Assembly (NCBI GenBank): GCA_021851885.1
Contig: JAJZBS010000006.1
Coordinates: 1-59,181 of the forward strand
Direction of reading: 5' to 3'
DNA length: 59,181 bases
Source of the DNA: Actinomycetes bacterium
GTDB taxonomy: Bacteria; Actinomycetota; Acidimicrobiia; Acidimicrobiales; JAMCQF01
Below, piece by piece: positions 8,583 through 18,119 of this stretch (its first letter is position 1; each line of letters begins with the position of its first letter). The position numbers were made by a program, and so were the translations under genes. Under the pieces are notes generated by a model. The model searched no databases. It saw only the letters and a list, made by a program, of their open reading frames with translations, and was not told the DNA's origin.

Positions 8583-8936
8583 TCAGACCAGCTCGATACG
8601 GGCCATCGGCGCGTTGTCGCCGGGCCGCGGCCCGAGCTTCAAGATGCGCGTGTAGCCACCCGGGCGATCCGTATAGCGCGGGGCGATCTCCTCGAAGAGC
8701 CGGCGCACCATGTCGCGATCGCGCATGAGGGCGACGACGCGGCGGTGCTGCGCGACCCCGCCCTTGCGGGCTTCGGTGATCACCTTCTCCACGACCGGCC
8801 GCATCGCCTTCGCCTTCGCCTCCGTCGTGACGACGAACTCAGCGGCCACCAGCGAAGAGACGAGGTTCCCGATCATCGCCTTCTGGTGGGCAGCGCCGCT
8901 GCCCAGGCGATGGCCTTTCTTCGGCGTTCCGCGCAT
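8583..8936 (-). CDS. rplQ: 50S ribosomal protein L17
   Basis: bL17 (117 aa), a large-subunit protein near the exit-tunnel rim. Begins MRGTPKKGHRLGSGAAHQKAMIGNLVSSLVAAE, the family N-terminus, with the conserved TTEAKAKAMRPVVEKVIT. The ATG at 8936 is one base after the rpoA stop; an upstream Met in frame is rejected because it lies inside rpoA and lacks similarity. Normal length and no C-terminal tail, unlike several other ribosomal proteins here. Confidence 0.98.
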   Translation of the reverse strand: MRGTPKKGHRLGSGAAHQKAMIGNLVSSLVAAEFVVTTEAKAKAMRPVVEKVITEARKGGVAQHRRVVALMRDRDMVRRLFEEIAPRYTDRPGGYTRILKLGPRPGDNAPMARIELV

Positions 8937-8937
8937 C

Positions 8938-9879
8938 TCAGCCTCCCCGGACCCGCAGCGTGAGACCACGCTCATCCAGCCGCTGGACAACCTCGTCGAG
9001 GGACTTCTGGCCGAAGTTCGTGATGTTGAGCAGCTCCTCGACCGTCTGTTCGAGAAGCTCGCCGATGGTGTTGATCTGTGCCCTCTTGAGGCAGTTGCGC
9101 GGGCGCTCCGTCAGGTCCAGATCCTCGATCGGCAGGTCGAGATCCGGGGACCCGCTGGACGTCGTCGCCAGGTCACCGAGCTCGAGGCCTTGGGGCGCCT
9201 CGCTCATCTCGGCCACCAGGGCGACCAGGCTCCTCAGCGTCTCGGCGGCCGACGCGAGTGCCTCGCGCGGCGTGATCGAGCCGTCTGTCTCGATGTCCAG
9301 GATGATGCGGTCGAAGTTCGTCGACTGCTCGACCCGTGCGGGCTCGACGATGAAGGCCACTCGCCGCACCGGCGAGAAGAAGGAGTCGACCGGGATCGTG
9401 CCGATCGACGACCCGGCCTTGTCCCGTTCCGCCGACACATAGCCCTTGCCGCGCTCGATGGCGAGATCGAAGGCGAGGCGTGCTTTGGAGTTGAGGGTCG
9501 CAATATGGGCTTGCGGGTTGAGGACCTCTGCATCGCCCGGCAGCTGGATGTCGCTTGCAGTCACCTCGGCAGGCCCGCGCACGTCGAGACGGGCGGTGAA
9601 GGGCTCGTCGCCCGTCGAGCGGAACACCACCTGCTTCAGATTCAAGATGATCTCGCTGACGTCCTCCTTGACCCCGGTGAGGGTCGTGAACTCGTGCAGG
9701 GCCTCGTCGAAGCGAACCTCGGTGATGGCCGTGCCCGGGATCGAAGACAGGAGCGCACGCCGGAAGGCGTTCCCGAGGGTGTGCCCGAAGCCGGGATCGA
9801 GCGGGCCAATCGAGAACTTCTGTCGGTTGAGCTCCTCCTCGGTCGTCGTGTCGACGGTGGGGCGCTGGATGATGAGCAT
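8938..9879 (-). CDS. rpoA: RNA polymerase subunit alpha
   Basis: Alpha subunit (313 aa): N-terminal domain for dimerisation and assembly of beta/beta', linker, then C-terminal domain that binds UP elements and activators. Seen: FSIGPLDPGFGHTLGNAFRRALLSSIPG in the N-terminal domain and the alpha-CTD LDLTERPRNCLKRAQINTIGELLEQTVEELLNITNFGQKSLDEV. The start ATG (9879) follows GGAGGAG at about 12 bases. It lies between rpsD and rplQ as in most bacteria. Confidence 0.98.
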   Translation of the reverse strand: MLIIQRPTVDTTTEEELNRQKFSIGPLDPGFGHTLGNAFRRALLSSIPGTAITEVRFDEALHEFTTLTGVKEDVSEIILNLKQVVFRSTGDEPFTARLDVRGPAEVTASDIQLPGDAEVLNPQAHIATLNSKARLAFDLAIERGKGYVSAERDKAGSSIGTIPVDSFFSPVRRVAFIVEPARVEQSTNFDRIILDIETDGSITPREALASAAETLRSLVALVAEMSEAPQGLELGDLATTSSGSPDLDLPIEDLDLTERPRNCLKRAQINTIGELLEQTVEELLNITNFGQKSLDEVVQRLDERGLTLRVRGG

Positions 9880-9966
9880 GTCGGTGGTAGCTCCTCCGGA
9901 TCTGTCGTGTGGGCCGTGCTGGTTCTCGTCTGGGACGGCGATCGACGCGGGTCGATGCCCGGTTAG

Positions 9967-10614
9967 TTACTTCGAGTACAGCTCGACGATCAGCTGCTCG
10001 CGCACTGGCTCGTCGATCTGTTCGCGAATAGGCAGGCTCACGACGGTCGCCTTCGTCGGAGCGTCCTGGGCGACTTCCAACCACGCCGGCTTGGTGCGGT
10101 CGATCGTGTCGAGGTTGTGGCGGATCAAGATGAAGTTCGCCGCTTTCTCGCGCAAGCTCACGATGTCACCCTTGCGCACGCGAAACGACGGGATCGTCAC
10201 GCGGTTCCCGTTCACGAGGACCTGGCCGTGCCGGACGAACTGGCGCGCCTGGGCTCGGCTGGATGCCCACCCCGCGCGGAAGGTCACGTTGTCGAGGCGC
10301 AACTCGAGCATGCGCAACAAGTTCTCGCCTGTGATGCCCGACTGGCGATTCGCCTCTTCGTAGATCCTCACGAACTGCCGCTCGAGCACGCCGTAGATCC
10401 GGCGGGCCTTCTGCTTCTCGCGCAGCTGAACGAGGTACTCGGAACCCTGCCGGACACGGTCACGGCCGTGCTCACCCGGCGGGAATGCCCGCTTGCGCCG
10501 CTCGGCGATCTCGCTGACGGGGCACTTGATCGAGTTGCAGCGCTCTCCCTTCAAGAAGAGCTTCGTCCGCTCACGCCGGCAGAGGCGGCAGACAGGTCCG
10601 GTATAGCGAGCCAT
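9967..10614 (-). CDS. rpsD: 30S ribosomal protein S4, zinc-binding form
   Basis: uS4 (215 aa) nucleates 30S assembly and lines the mRNA entry channel. Cysteines at 9, 12, 26 and 31 form the C+ zinc site; the S4 RNA-binding domain is residues about 104-165 (LELRLDNVTFRAG, RQFVRHGQVLVNG, FRVRKGDIV). It is slightly longer than the 200-209 norm, with a loop in the last third. The ATG at 10614 starts the canonical MARYTGPVCRLCRRE; the frame stays open upstream without meaning. It follows rpsK by 25 bases. Confidence 0.98.
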   Translation of the reverse strand: MARYTGPVCRLCRRERTKLFLKGERCNSIKCPVSEIAERRKRAFPPGEHGRDRVRQGSEYLVQLREKQKARRIYGVLERQFVRIYEEANRQSGITGENLLRMLELRLDNVTFRAGWASSRAQARQFVRHGQVLVNGNRVTIPSFRVRKGDIVSLREKAANFILIRHNLDTIDRTKPAWLEVAQDAPTKATVVSLPIREQIDEPVREQLIVELYSK

Positions 10615-10639
10615 CGTGTGCTCCTTGCTCCTAGCCCGC

Positions 10640-11037
<398 letters not shown>

Positions 11038-11038
<1 letters not shown>

Positions 11039-11418
11039 CAGTGCTTACGTACCTTCTTCTTGCCGGCAACTGTCTTCTTGGGGCCCTTGCGCGTGCGCGC
11101 GTTCGTATGGGTGCGCTGGCCGTGGACCGGAAGCCCGCGACGATGCCGGATGCCCTGGTAGCACCCGATCTCCATCTTGCGCTTGATGTCCTGCGCCGTG
11201 TCCCTGCGTAGGTCGCCTTCGACCTTGAGATTGGCGTCGATCCAGTTGCGGAGGCGCAAGACCTCTTCGTCGGTCAGGTCGTGCACGCGGGTGTTGGGGT
11301 CGACCTCGACCGCCTGGACGATCTGGCGCGACGTCGTCCGGCCGATCCCGTAGATATAGGTGAGCGAGATCTCCAGCCTCTTCTCACGGGGAATGTCGAC
11401 GCCGGCTATGCGGGCCAT
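11038..11418 (-). CDS. rpsM: 30S ribosomal protein S13
   Basis: uS13 (126 aa) in the 30S head, contacting the large subunit and P-site t[29 protein letters not shown], the helix-two-turn-helix region and the [22 protein letters not shown] tail mark the family. It follows rpmJ by 40 bases and overlaps rpsK by one base. Confidence 0.98.
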
Positions 11419-11458
11419 TGATCGCGTCCGTTCCTCACAGGGGCTCCCATCACTTCCA

Positions 11459-11572
11459 CTATCCCTGCCGCTGCTTGTGGCGCGGGTTGTCGCAGATGAC
11501 CAGCACCCGCCCGTGGCGGCGAATCACCTTGCACTTGTCACACATCTCTTTCACGCTCGGGCGAACCTTCAT
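11459..11572 (-). CDS. rpmJ: 50S ribosomal protein L36, zinc-binding form
   Basis: bL36 (37 aa), the smallest large-subunit protein. The reverse strand reads [20 protein letters not shown] followed by [17 protein letters not shown] and TAG. Cys11, Cys14, Cys27 and His32 form the C+ zinc site, so this is the zinc-requiring paralogue. It sits 104 bases after infA and 40 before rpsM, its usual place. Confidence 0.96.
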   Translation of the reverse strand: MKVRPSVKEMCDKCKVIRRHGRVLVICDNPRHKQRQG

Positions 11573-11676
11573 GACCTCATCCCTCTACCCGTCGCTCGAT
11601 TCCTTGCCCTGCTGCCGTCTGTGCTCGCCTCTTTCGAGGGAAGCGCCTACCCCGACCTCCGCGGGGCCGCTTGCGA

Positions 11677-11901
11677 TCACTTGTAGCGGTAGGTGATCCG
11701 TCCGCGGGTGAGGTCGTAAGGCGTGATCTCCACCTGGACGCGATCGCCAGGAAGAATGCGGATCCGGTGCATCCTCATCTTCCCCGAGCTATGCGCAAGC
11801 ACCTTGTGACCGTTCTCCAGCTCGACCTTGAACATCGCGTTTGGCAGTGGCTCGACCACCGTGCCCTCAAGCACGATCGCGTCCTCCTTGGGCTTCGACA
11901 G
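11677..11901 (-). CDS. infA: Translation initiation factor IF-1
   Basis: IF-1 (74 aa), an OB-fold factor that blocks the A site during initiation. Family core: [53 protein letters not shown]. Oddity: no ATG, GTG or TTG fits the family start. A CTG at 11901 lies five bases after a perfect AGGAGG (11912-11907) and gives a protein one to two residues from the usual 72-73. The nearest standard start is a GTG 12 codons upstream, which adds [12 protein letters not shown] and has only a weak GAGAAA. Because IF-1 genes are very conserved, the CTG reading is preferred. Met substitution at CTG is assumed. Confidence 0.9.
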   Translation of the reverse strand: MSKPKEDAIVLEGTVVEPLPNAMFKVELENGHKVLAHSSGKMRMHRIRILPGDRVQVEITPYDLTRGRITYRYK

Positions 11902-11906
11902 GTGAT

Positions 11907-11912
11907 CCTCCT
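11907..11912 (-). promoter_or_regulatory. Strong Shine-Dalgarno deciding the infA start
   Basis: AGGAGG on the minus strand, five bases before a CTG. It is one of the best ribosome binding sites in the window and is the reason for assigning CTG as the infA start. Confidence 0.6.
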
Positions 11913-12076
11913 GGTACTTGTTCCACACTTTCTCGGCCCACCGGCACCCGGAGACCGCGGAACGCAACCCGAGCCGATTGGCATGGAGCCGAGTTGCAGC
12001 CCGGTGGGCGCGTGGCTTGAGGATCCGTGGTCGATCCCTGAGCAGGCGCGCACCACCCCGGCACGAACCGGTCAAG

Positions 12077-12082
12077 AGTGTA
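12077..12082 (-). promoter_or_regulatory. Candidate -10 element upstream of infA
   Basis: TACACT on the minus strand inside the 298-base gap between map and infA (11902-12199). It would start an infA-rpmJ-rpsM-rpsK-rpsD-rpoA-rplQ transcript with a leader of about 170 bases. No good -35 is visible, which is common for high-GC promoters. Nothing else was recognised in this gap. Confidence 0.3.
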
Positions 12083-12199
12083 GCTCGGCATGCGGGAAAG
12101 GGCCACCCGGCACGTCCGGGCCGGCGGGGCGCCGTGGCAAGGAGCTCCGTGAAGGCACCGGGAGGGCGTCGAAGATGCCCGCCGGACCGGCGGCGGGGC

Positions 12200-12940
12200 T
12201 CACAGCAGGGTCAAGATCTCCGGCCCGGCGTCGGTCACGGCGATGGTGTGCTCGAAGTGGGCGGAGAGGCTGCCGTCGGCGGTGACCACGCTCCAGCCGT
12301 CGTCGAGCAGCTTCGTGTCGGGCCGGCCGGCGTTGACCATCGGCTCGATCGCGAAGACGTGGCCGACCTTCAAGATGGGCCCCGGCGTTCCGGGCCAGTA
12401 GTTCGGCACCTGGGGCTGCTCGTGCATCTCGGTGCCGATGGCGTGCCCCACGTACTCCTCGACGACCGAGAACCCGGCTGCCTCGGCCACCTTCTGGACC
12501 GCCCTTCCGATCTCGTGCAGGCGCGTCCCGGCTGTCATCTGGGCGATGCCCGCCGAGAGGCTCTGCTCGGTGACGGCGATCAATCGAGTCGCTTCGGGGC
12601 TGATCTTTCCCACGCCCGCGGTGTACGCAGCATCCCCGTGGTAGCCCTCGACGATCGCCCCGCAGTCGATGGAGATGATGTCCCCCTCGGCAAGACGGTA
12701 GGGCCCGGGGATCCCGTGGACGATCATGTCATTGGGTGACGTGCAGATTGTCGCCGGAAAGCCCCGGTAGTTGAGGAAGTTCGAGCGCGCCCCCCTCTTG
12801 GCGATGACGTGACGGGCGATCTGGTCGAGCTCGGCCGTGGTCACCCCCGGCTTGATCGCCGCCTTCGTCGCCTCGTGGATCTCCGCCACGACGCGGCCGG
12901 CTCGGCGCATCTTCGCGATCTCGTCCGGTTTGCGGATCAC
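12200..12940 (-). CDS. map: Methionine aminopeptidase, type I
   Basis: Removes the initiator Met from nascent proteins using two divalent metals. The five metal ligands are visible in order: Asp in [11 protein letters not shown], Asp in [11 protein letters not shown], His in [10 protein letters not shown], Glu in FAIEPMV and Glu in FEHTIAVT. As called it has 246 residues, the usual size, starting V-I-R-K-P-D-E-I from GTG at 12940 with GGAAG eight bases upstream; a GTG three codons earlier (12949) is equally possible. There is no N-terminal SH3 linker of the kind in some longer type I enzymes. It follows adk by about 130 bases. Confidence 0.96.
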   Translation of the reverse strand: MIRKPDEIAKMRRAGRVVAEIHEATKAAIKPGVTTAELDQIARHVIAKRGARSNFLNYRGFPATICTSPNDMIVHGIPGPYRLAEGDIISIDCGAIVEGYHGDAAYTAGVGKISPEATRLIAVTEQSLSAGIAQMTAGTRLHEIGRAVQKVAEAAGFSVVEEYVGHAIGTEMHEQPQVPNYWPGTPGPILKVGHVFAIEPMVNAGRPDTKLLDDGWSVVTADGSLSAHFEHTIAVTDAGPEILTLL

Positions 12941-13070
12941 CTGCGCCACTTCCGGAAGGCCTCCGCTCGCACGGCTTCGTGCCCGTGTTGGGCAAGAGCC
13001 CCAAGGCCCGGCCTGCGCGCGCTCGCGCAAGGTGCTTGGAGAGGCGGGTGACCGCTGCGGGTTGGTGGCT

Positions 13071-13748
13071 TCACGGCTGCCTTTCCACCTTGCTCCGGCG
13101 CGCGTCGATTGCCCGGACGAGGCGCGCCGTCACCATGTCCGGCGAGCCGACCCCGTTGACCGACTCAAGCTGGCCGCGCCCGCGGTACCACTCGACGAGC
13201 GGGACGGTCTCCTTGTCGTAGAGGGCCAGCCTGCGGCGGATCGTCTCCTCGTTGTCGTCCTCGCGCTGGACAACCTCGCCGCCGCAGATGTCGCAGGTCC
13301 AGTTGACCTTCGGCGGAGCGGAGAGGTGGTAGTTGTGACCGCAGTCGACGCAGACGCGCCGCCCGAGCAGCCTGCGCATGACCATGCTGGCGGGCACGAC
13401 GATGTCGACGGCCGCGTCGATGTCTTCGGGCGAGAGGAACTCGGCAAGGGCCTCGGCCTGTGCGACGGTACGCGGGCAGCCGTCCAAGATGAAGCCTCGG
13501 TTCTTGGTGTCATCTTTGTCCAGGCGCTCAAAGACCATGGCCATGACGATGTCGTCAGGCACGAGCTCTCCGGCGTCGACGAGAGCTTTGGCCTTGAGCC
13601 CGAGTGGTGAACGCGTCATGACCGCGATGCGGAACATCTCGCCCGTCGAGATGTGGGACGCGACGTAGTGGTGGGACAGCCGTACGCACTGCGTCCCCTT
13701 GCCGGCCCCCTGGATGCCGAGGACAACGAGCCGAGTGCCGGACGACAC
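13071..13748 (-). CDS. adk: Adenylate kinase
   Basis: Transfers phosphate between ATP and AMP (225 aa). The P-loop is GIQGAGKGTQ; the AMP-binding HISTGEMFR follows, and the LID is the long type with two CxxC pairs (CVDCGHNYH; CDICGG) that bind zinc. DGCPRT replaces the usual DGFPRT in the NMP-proximal motif, a mild oddity. The GTG start at 13748 immediately follows the secY TAG with no gap, so coupling with secY is likely. The secY-adk-map order is standard for Gram-positive spc operons. Confidence 0.97.
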   Translation of the reverse strand: MSSGTRLVVLGIQGAGKGTQCVRLSHHYVASHISTGEMFRIAVMTRSPLGLKAKALVDAGELVPDDIVMAMVFERLDKDDTKNRGFILDGCPRTVAQAEALAEFLSPEDIDAAVDIVVPASMVMRRLLGRRVCVDCGHNYHLSAPPKVNWTCDICGGEVVQREDDNEETIRRRLALYDKETVPLVEWYRGRGQLESVNGVGSPDMVTARLVRAIDARRSKVERQP

Positions 13749-15059
13749 CTACTGGAGGAAGCCCTCGTAGTTGCGCATCATGAGCTGGCTGTCGATCTGC
13801 TTCAGCGTCTCGAGTGAGACCCCTGCGGCGATCAGGAGGGTCGTCCCCGCAAAGGGGTACTGGTTGATATGCCACAAAGCGAGAAGGATCGACGGCACGA
13901 CGGCGACGAGCGCAAGGAACAGCGATCCCGGGAACGTGATCCGGTTGAGGATGCGAGATAGGTACGTCACCGTCGGCTGGCCCGGCCGGATTCCCGGTAT
14001 GTAGCCGCCTTGCTTGCGGATGATGTCCGCTTGCTGGTGGGGATCGAACGTGACCTGCACGTAGAAGAAGGTGAAGGCGACGATCAGGAAGAAGTACAGG
14101 ATGATGTACGTCGGGTTGATGGGATTGACAAGGTTGTTGTTCACCCACGAGCGCAGGCCCGTCCAGGGGATGATGTTCGTCGCGAGCAGGGGGATGTAGA
14201 GGATCGAGCTCGCGAAGATGATCGGGATCACACCGGCCTGGTTGACCTTGAGCGGGATGTACGTGCTCGAACCGCCGTACATCCGCCTCCCGACGACCCG
14301 GCGGGCGAAGGTCACGGGGATGCGCCGTTGCCCGTTCTCGACGAAGACGATCGCGACGATCAACGCGATGGCGACGAGGATCAGGACCGAGAGCTTGAGC
14401 GCCCCACCTTGGGCCAGGACCGCTCCGCCGCCATAGGGGATGCCGGCGACAACACTCGCGAAGATCAGGATGGACATTCCCTGGCCGATGCCCCGCTGGG
14501 TGATCAGCTCACCGAGCCACATGACGAAGGCGGTCCCGGCCGTAAGGGTCAAGACGATGAAGGCCACGCGGGGAACGGTGAAGTCGGGGATCAAGTCGAT
14601 CGTCTTGGAGCCGCCCGACTGCAAGATCCCGAGAAGGCCGCTGTGAAACGCGTACGCGAGCCCCGTCGACTGGGCCAGGGCAAGGAGCACTGTCAGGTAG
14701 CGCGTCGCTTGGGTCAGCTTCTTCTGGCCGACTGCGCCCTGGTCCCGCCACTCCATGAAGCGCGGGATCACCCCGCTCAGGAGCTGGATGATGATCGAGC
14801 TCGTGATGTAGGGCATGATGCCGAGCCCGAACACGGCGATCTTGGTCAACCCGCCCCCGGAGAACAGGTTCAAGAAGCCGAGGATGCCCCCCGCTTTGGC
14901 CTGCGTCTCCAGCTGCTGGACCGCCTTGAAGCTGACGCCGGGAACCGTGACGTTGGCGCCGATCTGATAAAGGGCGACGACGCCGATGGTGAACAGGACC
15001 TTGTTGCGCAGGTCCGGAACTTTGACGAAACGTCCCAGGTTGCGTAGTGACTCGAGCAC
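13749..15059 (-). CDS. secY: Protein translocase subunit SecY
   Basis: Central channel of the Sec translocon in the cytoplasmic membrane (436 aa). Ten hydrophobic segments alternate through the protein; the plug-region motif ALYQIGANVTVPGV, the TM2 stretch FGLGIMPYITSSIIIQLL, the cytosolic loop motif RGIGQGMSILIFASVV and the C-terminal MMRNYEGFL are present. It pairs with SecE encoded at 42.1 kb. It lies 18 bases after rplO and is flush with adk. Confidence 0.98.
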   Translation of the reverse strand: MLESLRNLGRFVKVPDLRNKVLFTIGVVALYQIGANVTVPGVSFKAVQQLETQAKAGGILGFLNLFSGGGLTKIAVFGLGIMPYITSSIIIQLLSGVIPRFMEWRDQGAVGQKKLTQATRYLTVLLALAQSTGLAYAFHSGLLGILQSGGSKTIDLIPDFTVPRVAFIVLTLTAGTAFVMWLGELITQRGIGQGMSILIFASVVAGIPYGGGAVLAQGGALKLSVLILVAIALIVAIVFVENGQRRIPVTFARRVVGRRMYGGSSTYIPLKVNQAGVIPIIFASSILYIPLLATNIIPWTGLRSWVNNNLVNPINPTYIILYFFLIVAFTFFYVQVTFDPHQQADIIRKQGGYIPGIRPGQPTVTYLSRILNRITFPGSLFLALVAVVPSILLALWHINQYPFAGTTLLIAAGVSLETLKQIDSQLMMRNYEGFLQ

Positions 15060-15077
15060 GACGCGGCCTCCTACCGG

Positions 15078-15566
15078 CTACCGGTTGGTATGAGCGCTGC
15101 CGGTGACTGGCGGCCGGCCGCTCTTGTACGGCAGGGCGATGACCTCGCAGGTGCCACCTGCTGCCTCCACTGCCCGCCGGGCCGATACAGAGAAGGCATG
15201 TGCCCGGACCGTCATCGGACGCGTGATCGCGCCGCGACCAAGGACCTTGACGAGAGCGCCCCTGCGGACGAGGCCTGCTGCCGCGAGCGTGTCCGGTCCC
15301 GCATCGTCGCCGGAGAAAGAGCCGAGCACGTCCAAGTTCACCACGTGATAGGTGATCCGCGTGGGGTTGTTGAAGCCGCGCAGCTTCGGGACACGCTGAG
15401 CCAACGGGAGCTGGCCCCCCTCGAACCCCGGCTTGACGCTGCCGCGGGCCTTGAGGCCTTTGGTGCCGCGGCCGGCGGTCTTCCCACCTTTGCCGGCGAT
15501 CCCCCGGCCCACGCGACGGCGCCCGCGGCGGGACCCTGCGGGAGGAGCCAGATCGTGGACCTTCAT
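15078..15566 (-). CDS. rplO: 50S ribosomal protein L15
   Basis: uL15 (162 aa), a late-assembly large-subunit protein. The Gly/Arg-rich N-terminal arm (RRRVGRGIAGKGGKTAGRGTKG, family core GxGxxKT) and GFEGGQLPLAQRVPKLRGF identify it; the C-terminal globular domain has GAITRPMTVRAHAFS. It ends about 10 residues longer than usual (SGRPPVTGSAHTNR). Its start overlaps rpmD by four bases (ATGA). Confidence 0.97.
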   Translation of the reverse strand: MKVHDLAPPAGSRRGRRRVGRGIAGKGGKTAGRGTKGLKARGSVKPGFEGGQLPLAQRVPKLRGFNNPTRITYHVVNLDVLGSFSGDDAGPDTLAAAGLVRRGALVKVLGRGAITRPMTVRAHAFSVSARRAVEAAGGTCEVIALPYKSGRPPVTGSAHTNR

Positions 15567-15823
15567 TGCCGCTTCCCTTTCCCTTTGTCCTTCGACGGAG
15601 CCGCGTCTGCCGGTCGGACGGTGACGAGGTGACCGACCCGATCGAGCATGCCACGAATCTCGGGTCGATCCGGGAGCACGTTCACGCGACCAGGGCCTCG
15701 CAGCCCAAGGGCACGCAAGGTGCCCCGGTGCTTCGGCTTCGCCCCGATCGCCGAACGGACCTGGGTCACCTCAATCCATCCCTCGACTTGGGCAGCGCCC
15801 TTCGTCTCGGACCCCGGGCTCAC
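15563..15823 (-). CDS. rpmD: 50S ribosomal protein L30 with short extensions
   Basis: uL30. The core is [53 protein letters not shown], about 58 residues. The called protein has 86: the ATG at 15823, fixed by an ATGA overlap with rpsE, adds 17 N-terminal residues (M-S-P-G-S-E-T-K-G...), and a Lys-rich C-terminal tail ([11 protein letters not shown]) follows. No start codon closer to IEVTQ has comparable context. The same ATGA overlap links it to rplO downstream. Confidence 0.94.
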   Translation of the reverse strand: MSPGSETKGAAQVEGWIEVTQVRSAIGAKPKHRGTLRALGLRGPGRVNVLPDRPEIRGMLDRVGHLVTVRPADAAPSKDKGKGKRQ

Positions 15824-16740
15824 GGTGCCACCTCACTGCCAGAACCGGGCATGGCCGCCGGGGCCTCATCTTCGGCCGGCACGCCACCGGTTGCGGCCGG
15901 CGGCGCGTCGGGAGCCGTCTCAGCTGCTGCCGGCGCCTCGGCTGCGGGAGCTGCGGAAGCTGCGGGCGAAGGGGCGCCTGTGGGTGCCACAGCCGCAGCT
16001 GGGGCCACCTCGGCTGGGGCCACCTCGGCTGGGGCCGACTCAACTTGGGCAGTCTCAGCTGGGGCCACCTCGGCTGGGGCCACCTCGGCTGGGGCCGACT
16101 CAACTTGGGCAGTCTCAGCTGGGGTCGCCGCGGCTGGGGTCGCAGTGACCGGGGGGGCTTCGGCGGGCACAACCACGCCCTCGGAGACCGCGCCGTTGGC
16201 TCCCGGGACATCGGCTCCTCCCTGCGCCCGGGCCCGGTAGGCCCGAAGGATGCGGGCCGGGACGACCTCCTCGGCCGGCTTGCCCCGCGCGCGAGCGACG
16301 TCCTCGGGCCGCCGAAGCGCCTTCAAGCCGGCGATCGTCGCGTGGGCGACGTTGAGACCGTTCGTCGATCCGAGCGACTTGGTGAGGACGTCGTGGACAC
16401 CGGCCATCTCCAGGATGGCGCGGGCGGCGCCGCCGGCGATGACGCCGGTCCCAGGAGCAGCCGGCTTGAGGAGGATGCGCCCGGCACCACTCTCGCCGAT
16501 GATCGGGTGGGTGATCGTCGATCCTGCAAGCGGCACGTCGAAAAGGTTCTTTCGCGCCTCTTCGATCCCCTTCTGGACGGCGAGGCCGGCCTCTTTCGCC
16601 TTGCCGTACCCAAGCCCGACGCGGCCGTTGCCATCCCCGATGACCATGAGGGCGGTGAAGGAGAACCGGCGCCCACCTTGGACGACTTTCGAAACCCGGT
16701 TCACCCGGATCGTGCGCTCTTCGTACTGAAGGTCGGCCAT
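15820..16740 (-). CDS. rpsE: 30S ribosomal protein S5 with a long acidic C-terminal tail
   Basis: uS5 (306 aa) at the mRNA entry and decoding-fidelity centre. Residues 1-175 are a complete S5: double-stranded RNA-binding N-domain ([40 protein letters not shown]), then [17 protein letters not shown] and the [15 protein letters not shown] region. Residues 176-306 are an Ala/Pro/Glu tail of about 131 residues that includes two exact copies of a 20-residue unit ([12 protein letters not shown]...). S5 is normally 160-220 residues. The tail is in frame, free of stops, and ends in an ATGA overlap with rpmD, so it is a real part of the gene rather than a read-through. Confidence 0.96.
   Translation of the reverse strand: MADLQYEERTIRVNRVSKVVQGGRRFSFTALMVIGDGNGRVGLGYGKAKEAGLAVQKGIEEARKNLFDVPLAGSTITHPIIGESGAGRILLKPAAPGTGVIAGGAARAILEMAGVHDVLTKSLGSTNGLNVAHATIAGLKALRRPEDVARARGKPAEEVVPARILRAYRARAQGGADVPGANGAVSEGVVVPAEAPPVTATPAAATPAETAQVESAPAEVAPAEVAPAETAQVESAPAEVAPAEVAPAAAVAPTGAPSPAASAAPAAEAPAAAETAPDAPPAATGGVPAEDEAPAAMPGSGSEVAP
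16001..16120. repeat. Two identical 60-bp units in the rpsE tail
   Basis: 16001-16060 and 16061-16120 are base-for-base identical. Within each unit a shorter 15-base element is itself repeated. The unit encodes 20 residues and keeps the frame. Exact identity points to a recent duplication or ongoing slippage. Confidence 0.95.
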
Positions 16741-16742
16741 GC

Positions 16743-17114
16743 TCAGAGCTCCAATCCACCGGCGCGGGCAGCGTCCGCCAGTGCCGCGACGCGTCCGTGA
16801 TAGCGGAATCCCCCGCGGTCGAAGACGACGGCTGAGATCCCGGCGGCCTTAGCTCGTTCGGCAACGAGACGTCCGACCTCCGCCGCGGCCGCCACTCCGC
16901 TGGTCCCGGCCGATCGCACGTCCGGCTCTTGCGTCGAGGCGGAGGCGAGGGTCTGGCGGGCAACGTCGTCGATGATCTGGGCGGAGATGTGCCGGCTCGA
17001 TCGGAAGACGGCCAAGCGCGGACGAGCCGCACTGCCCGATAGATGGCGGCGGAGGCGCGCGTGGCGGCGGATGCGGGCGTTGCGCCCGGTTCCCGTGCTC
17101 TTCGTGGAGGTCAT
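16743..17114 (-). CDS. rplR: 50S ribosomal protein L18
   Basis: uL18 (123 aa), binds 5S rRNA with L5. Basic N-terminus ([17 protein letters not shown]), [20 protein letters not shown], and the terminal [27 protein letters not shown] motif are classic. Two bases separate it from rpsE; its start ATG overlaps the rplF stop by four bases. Confidence 0.98.
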   Translation of the reverse strand: MTSTKSTGTGRNARIRRHARLRRHLSGSAARPRLAVFRSSRHISAQIIDDVARQTLASASTQEPDVRSAGTSGVAAAAEVGRLVAERAKAAGISAVVFDRGGFRYHGRVAALADAARAGGLEL

Positions 17115-17650
17115 TTCGCTGTCTTCCCGGCCTTGCGCATGACGCGCTCGCCTGCGTATCGGATGCCTTTGCCCTTGTAGGGCTCCGGCTTGCGGAGCTG
17201 GCGGATGTCGGCGGCCACTTGACCGACCTTCTGCTTGTCGATCCCCTTGACGACGATGTGCGTCGGATTGGGCACCTCGAAGGTGATCCCGTCGGGGGCG
17301 GCGACTGAGACCGGATGGGAGAAGCCGAGGGCGAGGTCGACGCGCTGGGGACTGGCCGCCGACGCACGGTACCCCACCCCGACGATCTCCAGCTCCTTGA
17401 CGAATCCTCCCGAGACGCCCGTCACCATGTTCGCCAGGAGCGCTCGGGTCAGGCCGTGCAGCGCGCGATTGTGGCGCTGATCGTCCGGGCGGTGAACAGT
17501 GATCTGAGCGTCGGCCTGATCGACGGTGATCTCACCGGGGAGCTCACGTTCCAAGGATCCCAGCGGTCCTCGCACGGTGACACGACGACCGTCGAGCGAG
17601 ACGGACACCCCGTCGGGGATGCTCACAGGGGCGCGCCCGATCCGCGACAT
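17111..17650 (-). CDS. rplF: 50S ribosomal protein L6
   Basis: uL6 (179 aa) near the sarcin-ricin loop and GTPase centre. [34 protein letters not shown], the middle [24 protein letters not shown] and the terminal signature [23 protein letters not shown] are present. Normal length with no tail. Confidence 0.98.
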   Translation of the reverse strand: MSRIGRAPVSIPDGVSVSLDGRRVTVRGPLGSLERELPGEITVDQADAQITVHRPDDQRHNRALHGLTRALLANMVTGVSGGFVKELEIVGVGYRASAASPQRVDLALGFSHPVSVAAPDGITFEVPNPTHIVVKGIDKQKVGQVAADIRQLRKPEPYKGKGIRYAGERVMRKAGKTAK

Positions 17651-17686
17651 CAGAGCTCACCACCCTGGCTCGGGAGAAATGTCCGG

Positions 17687-18091
17687 TCACCAGACATAAC
17701 ACAGCACCTCTCCGCCGATCCCGCGCTTGCGCGCCTCCTTGTCACTCATCAGGCCTTGGCTCGTCGACAGGACGGCGACTCCGAAGCCACCGAGGACACG
17801 GGGCAGCTTGTCGGCGCGCGCGTAGATCCGCAGACCCGGCTTCGAGATGCGGCGCAGACCGGCAATGCTCCGCTCGCGCTGTGGCGAGTACTTGAGGGTG
17901 ATCTCGAGCTCACGTCCGGGGCGACCAGGGACGTCGTGCGCATTGAACCCGGCGATGAAGCCCTCGTCGGTGAGGACCTCGGCAAGGTGCTCCTTCAGCG
18001 TCGATCCCGGCATGCGGACGGTCTCGTGCATGGCCGTATTGGCGTTGCGGATACGCGTCAGCATGTCCGCGATGGGGTCGGTCATCGTCAC
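17687..18091 (-). CDS. rpsH: 30S ribosomal protein S8
   Basis: uS8 (134 aa), a central-domain 16S binder. [17 protein letters not shown] and the C-terminal signature [31 protein letters not shown] mark it. In E. coli S8 represses its own operon by binding the rplE leader; no such structure was recognised here, where gaps on both sides are only 28-36 bases. Confidence 0.98.
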   Translation of the reverse strand: MTMTDPIADMLTRIRNANTAMHETVRMPGSTLKEHLAEVLTDEGFIAGFNAHDVPGRPGRELEITLKYSPQRERSIAGLRRISKPGLRIYARADKLPRVLGGFGVAVLSTSQGLMSDKEARKRGIGGEVLCYVW

Positions 18092-18119
18092 AGGGAAGCA
18101 CCTCCTCTCGTCATCTCGC

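Noticed and set aside
16001-16120. CRISPR-like repeats
   Set aside because: The repeats are tandem without unique spacers and encode the S5 tail in frame.
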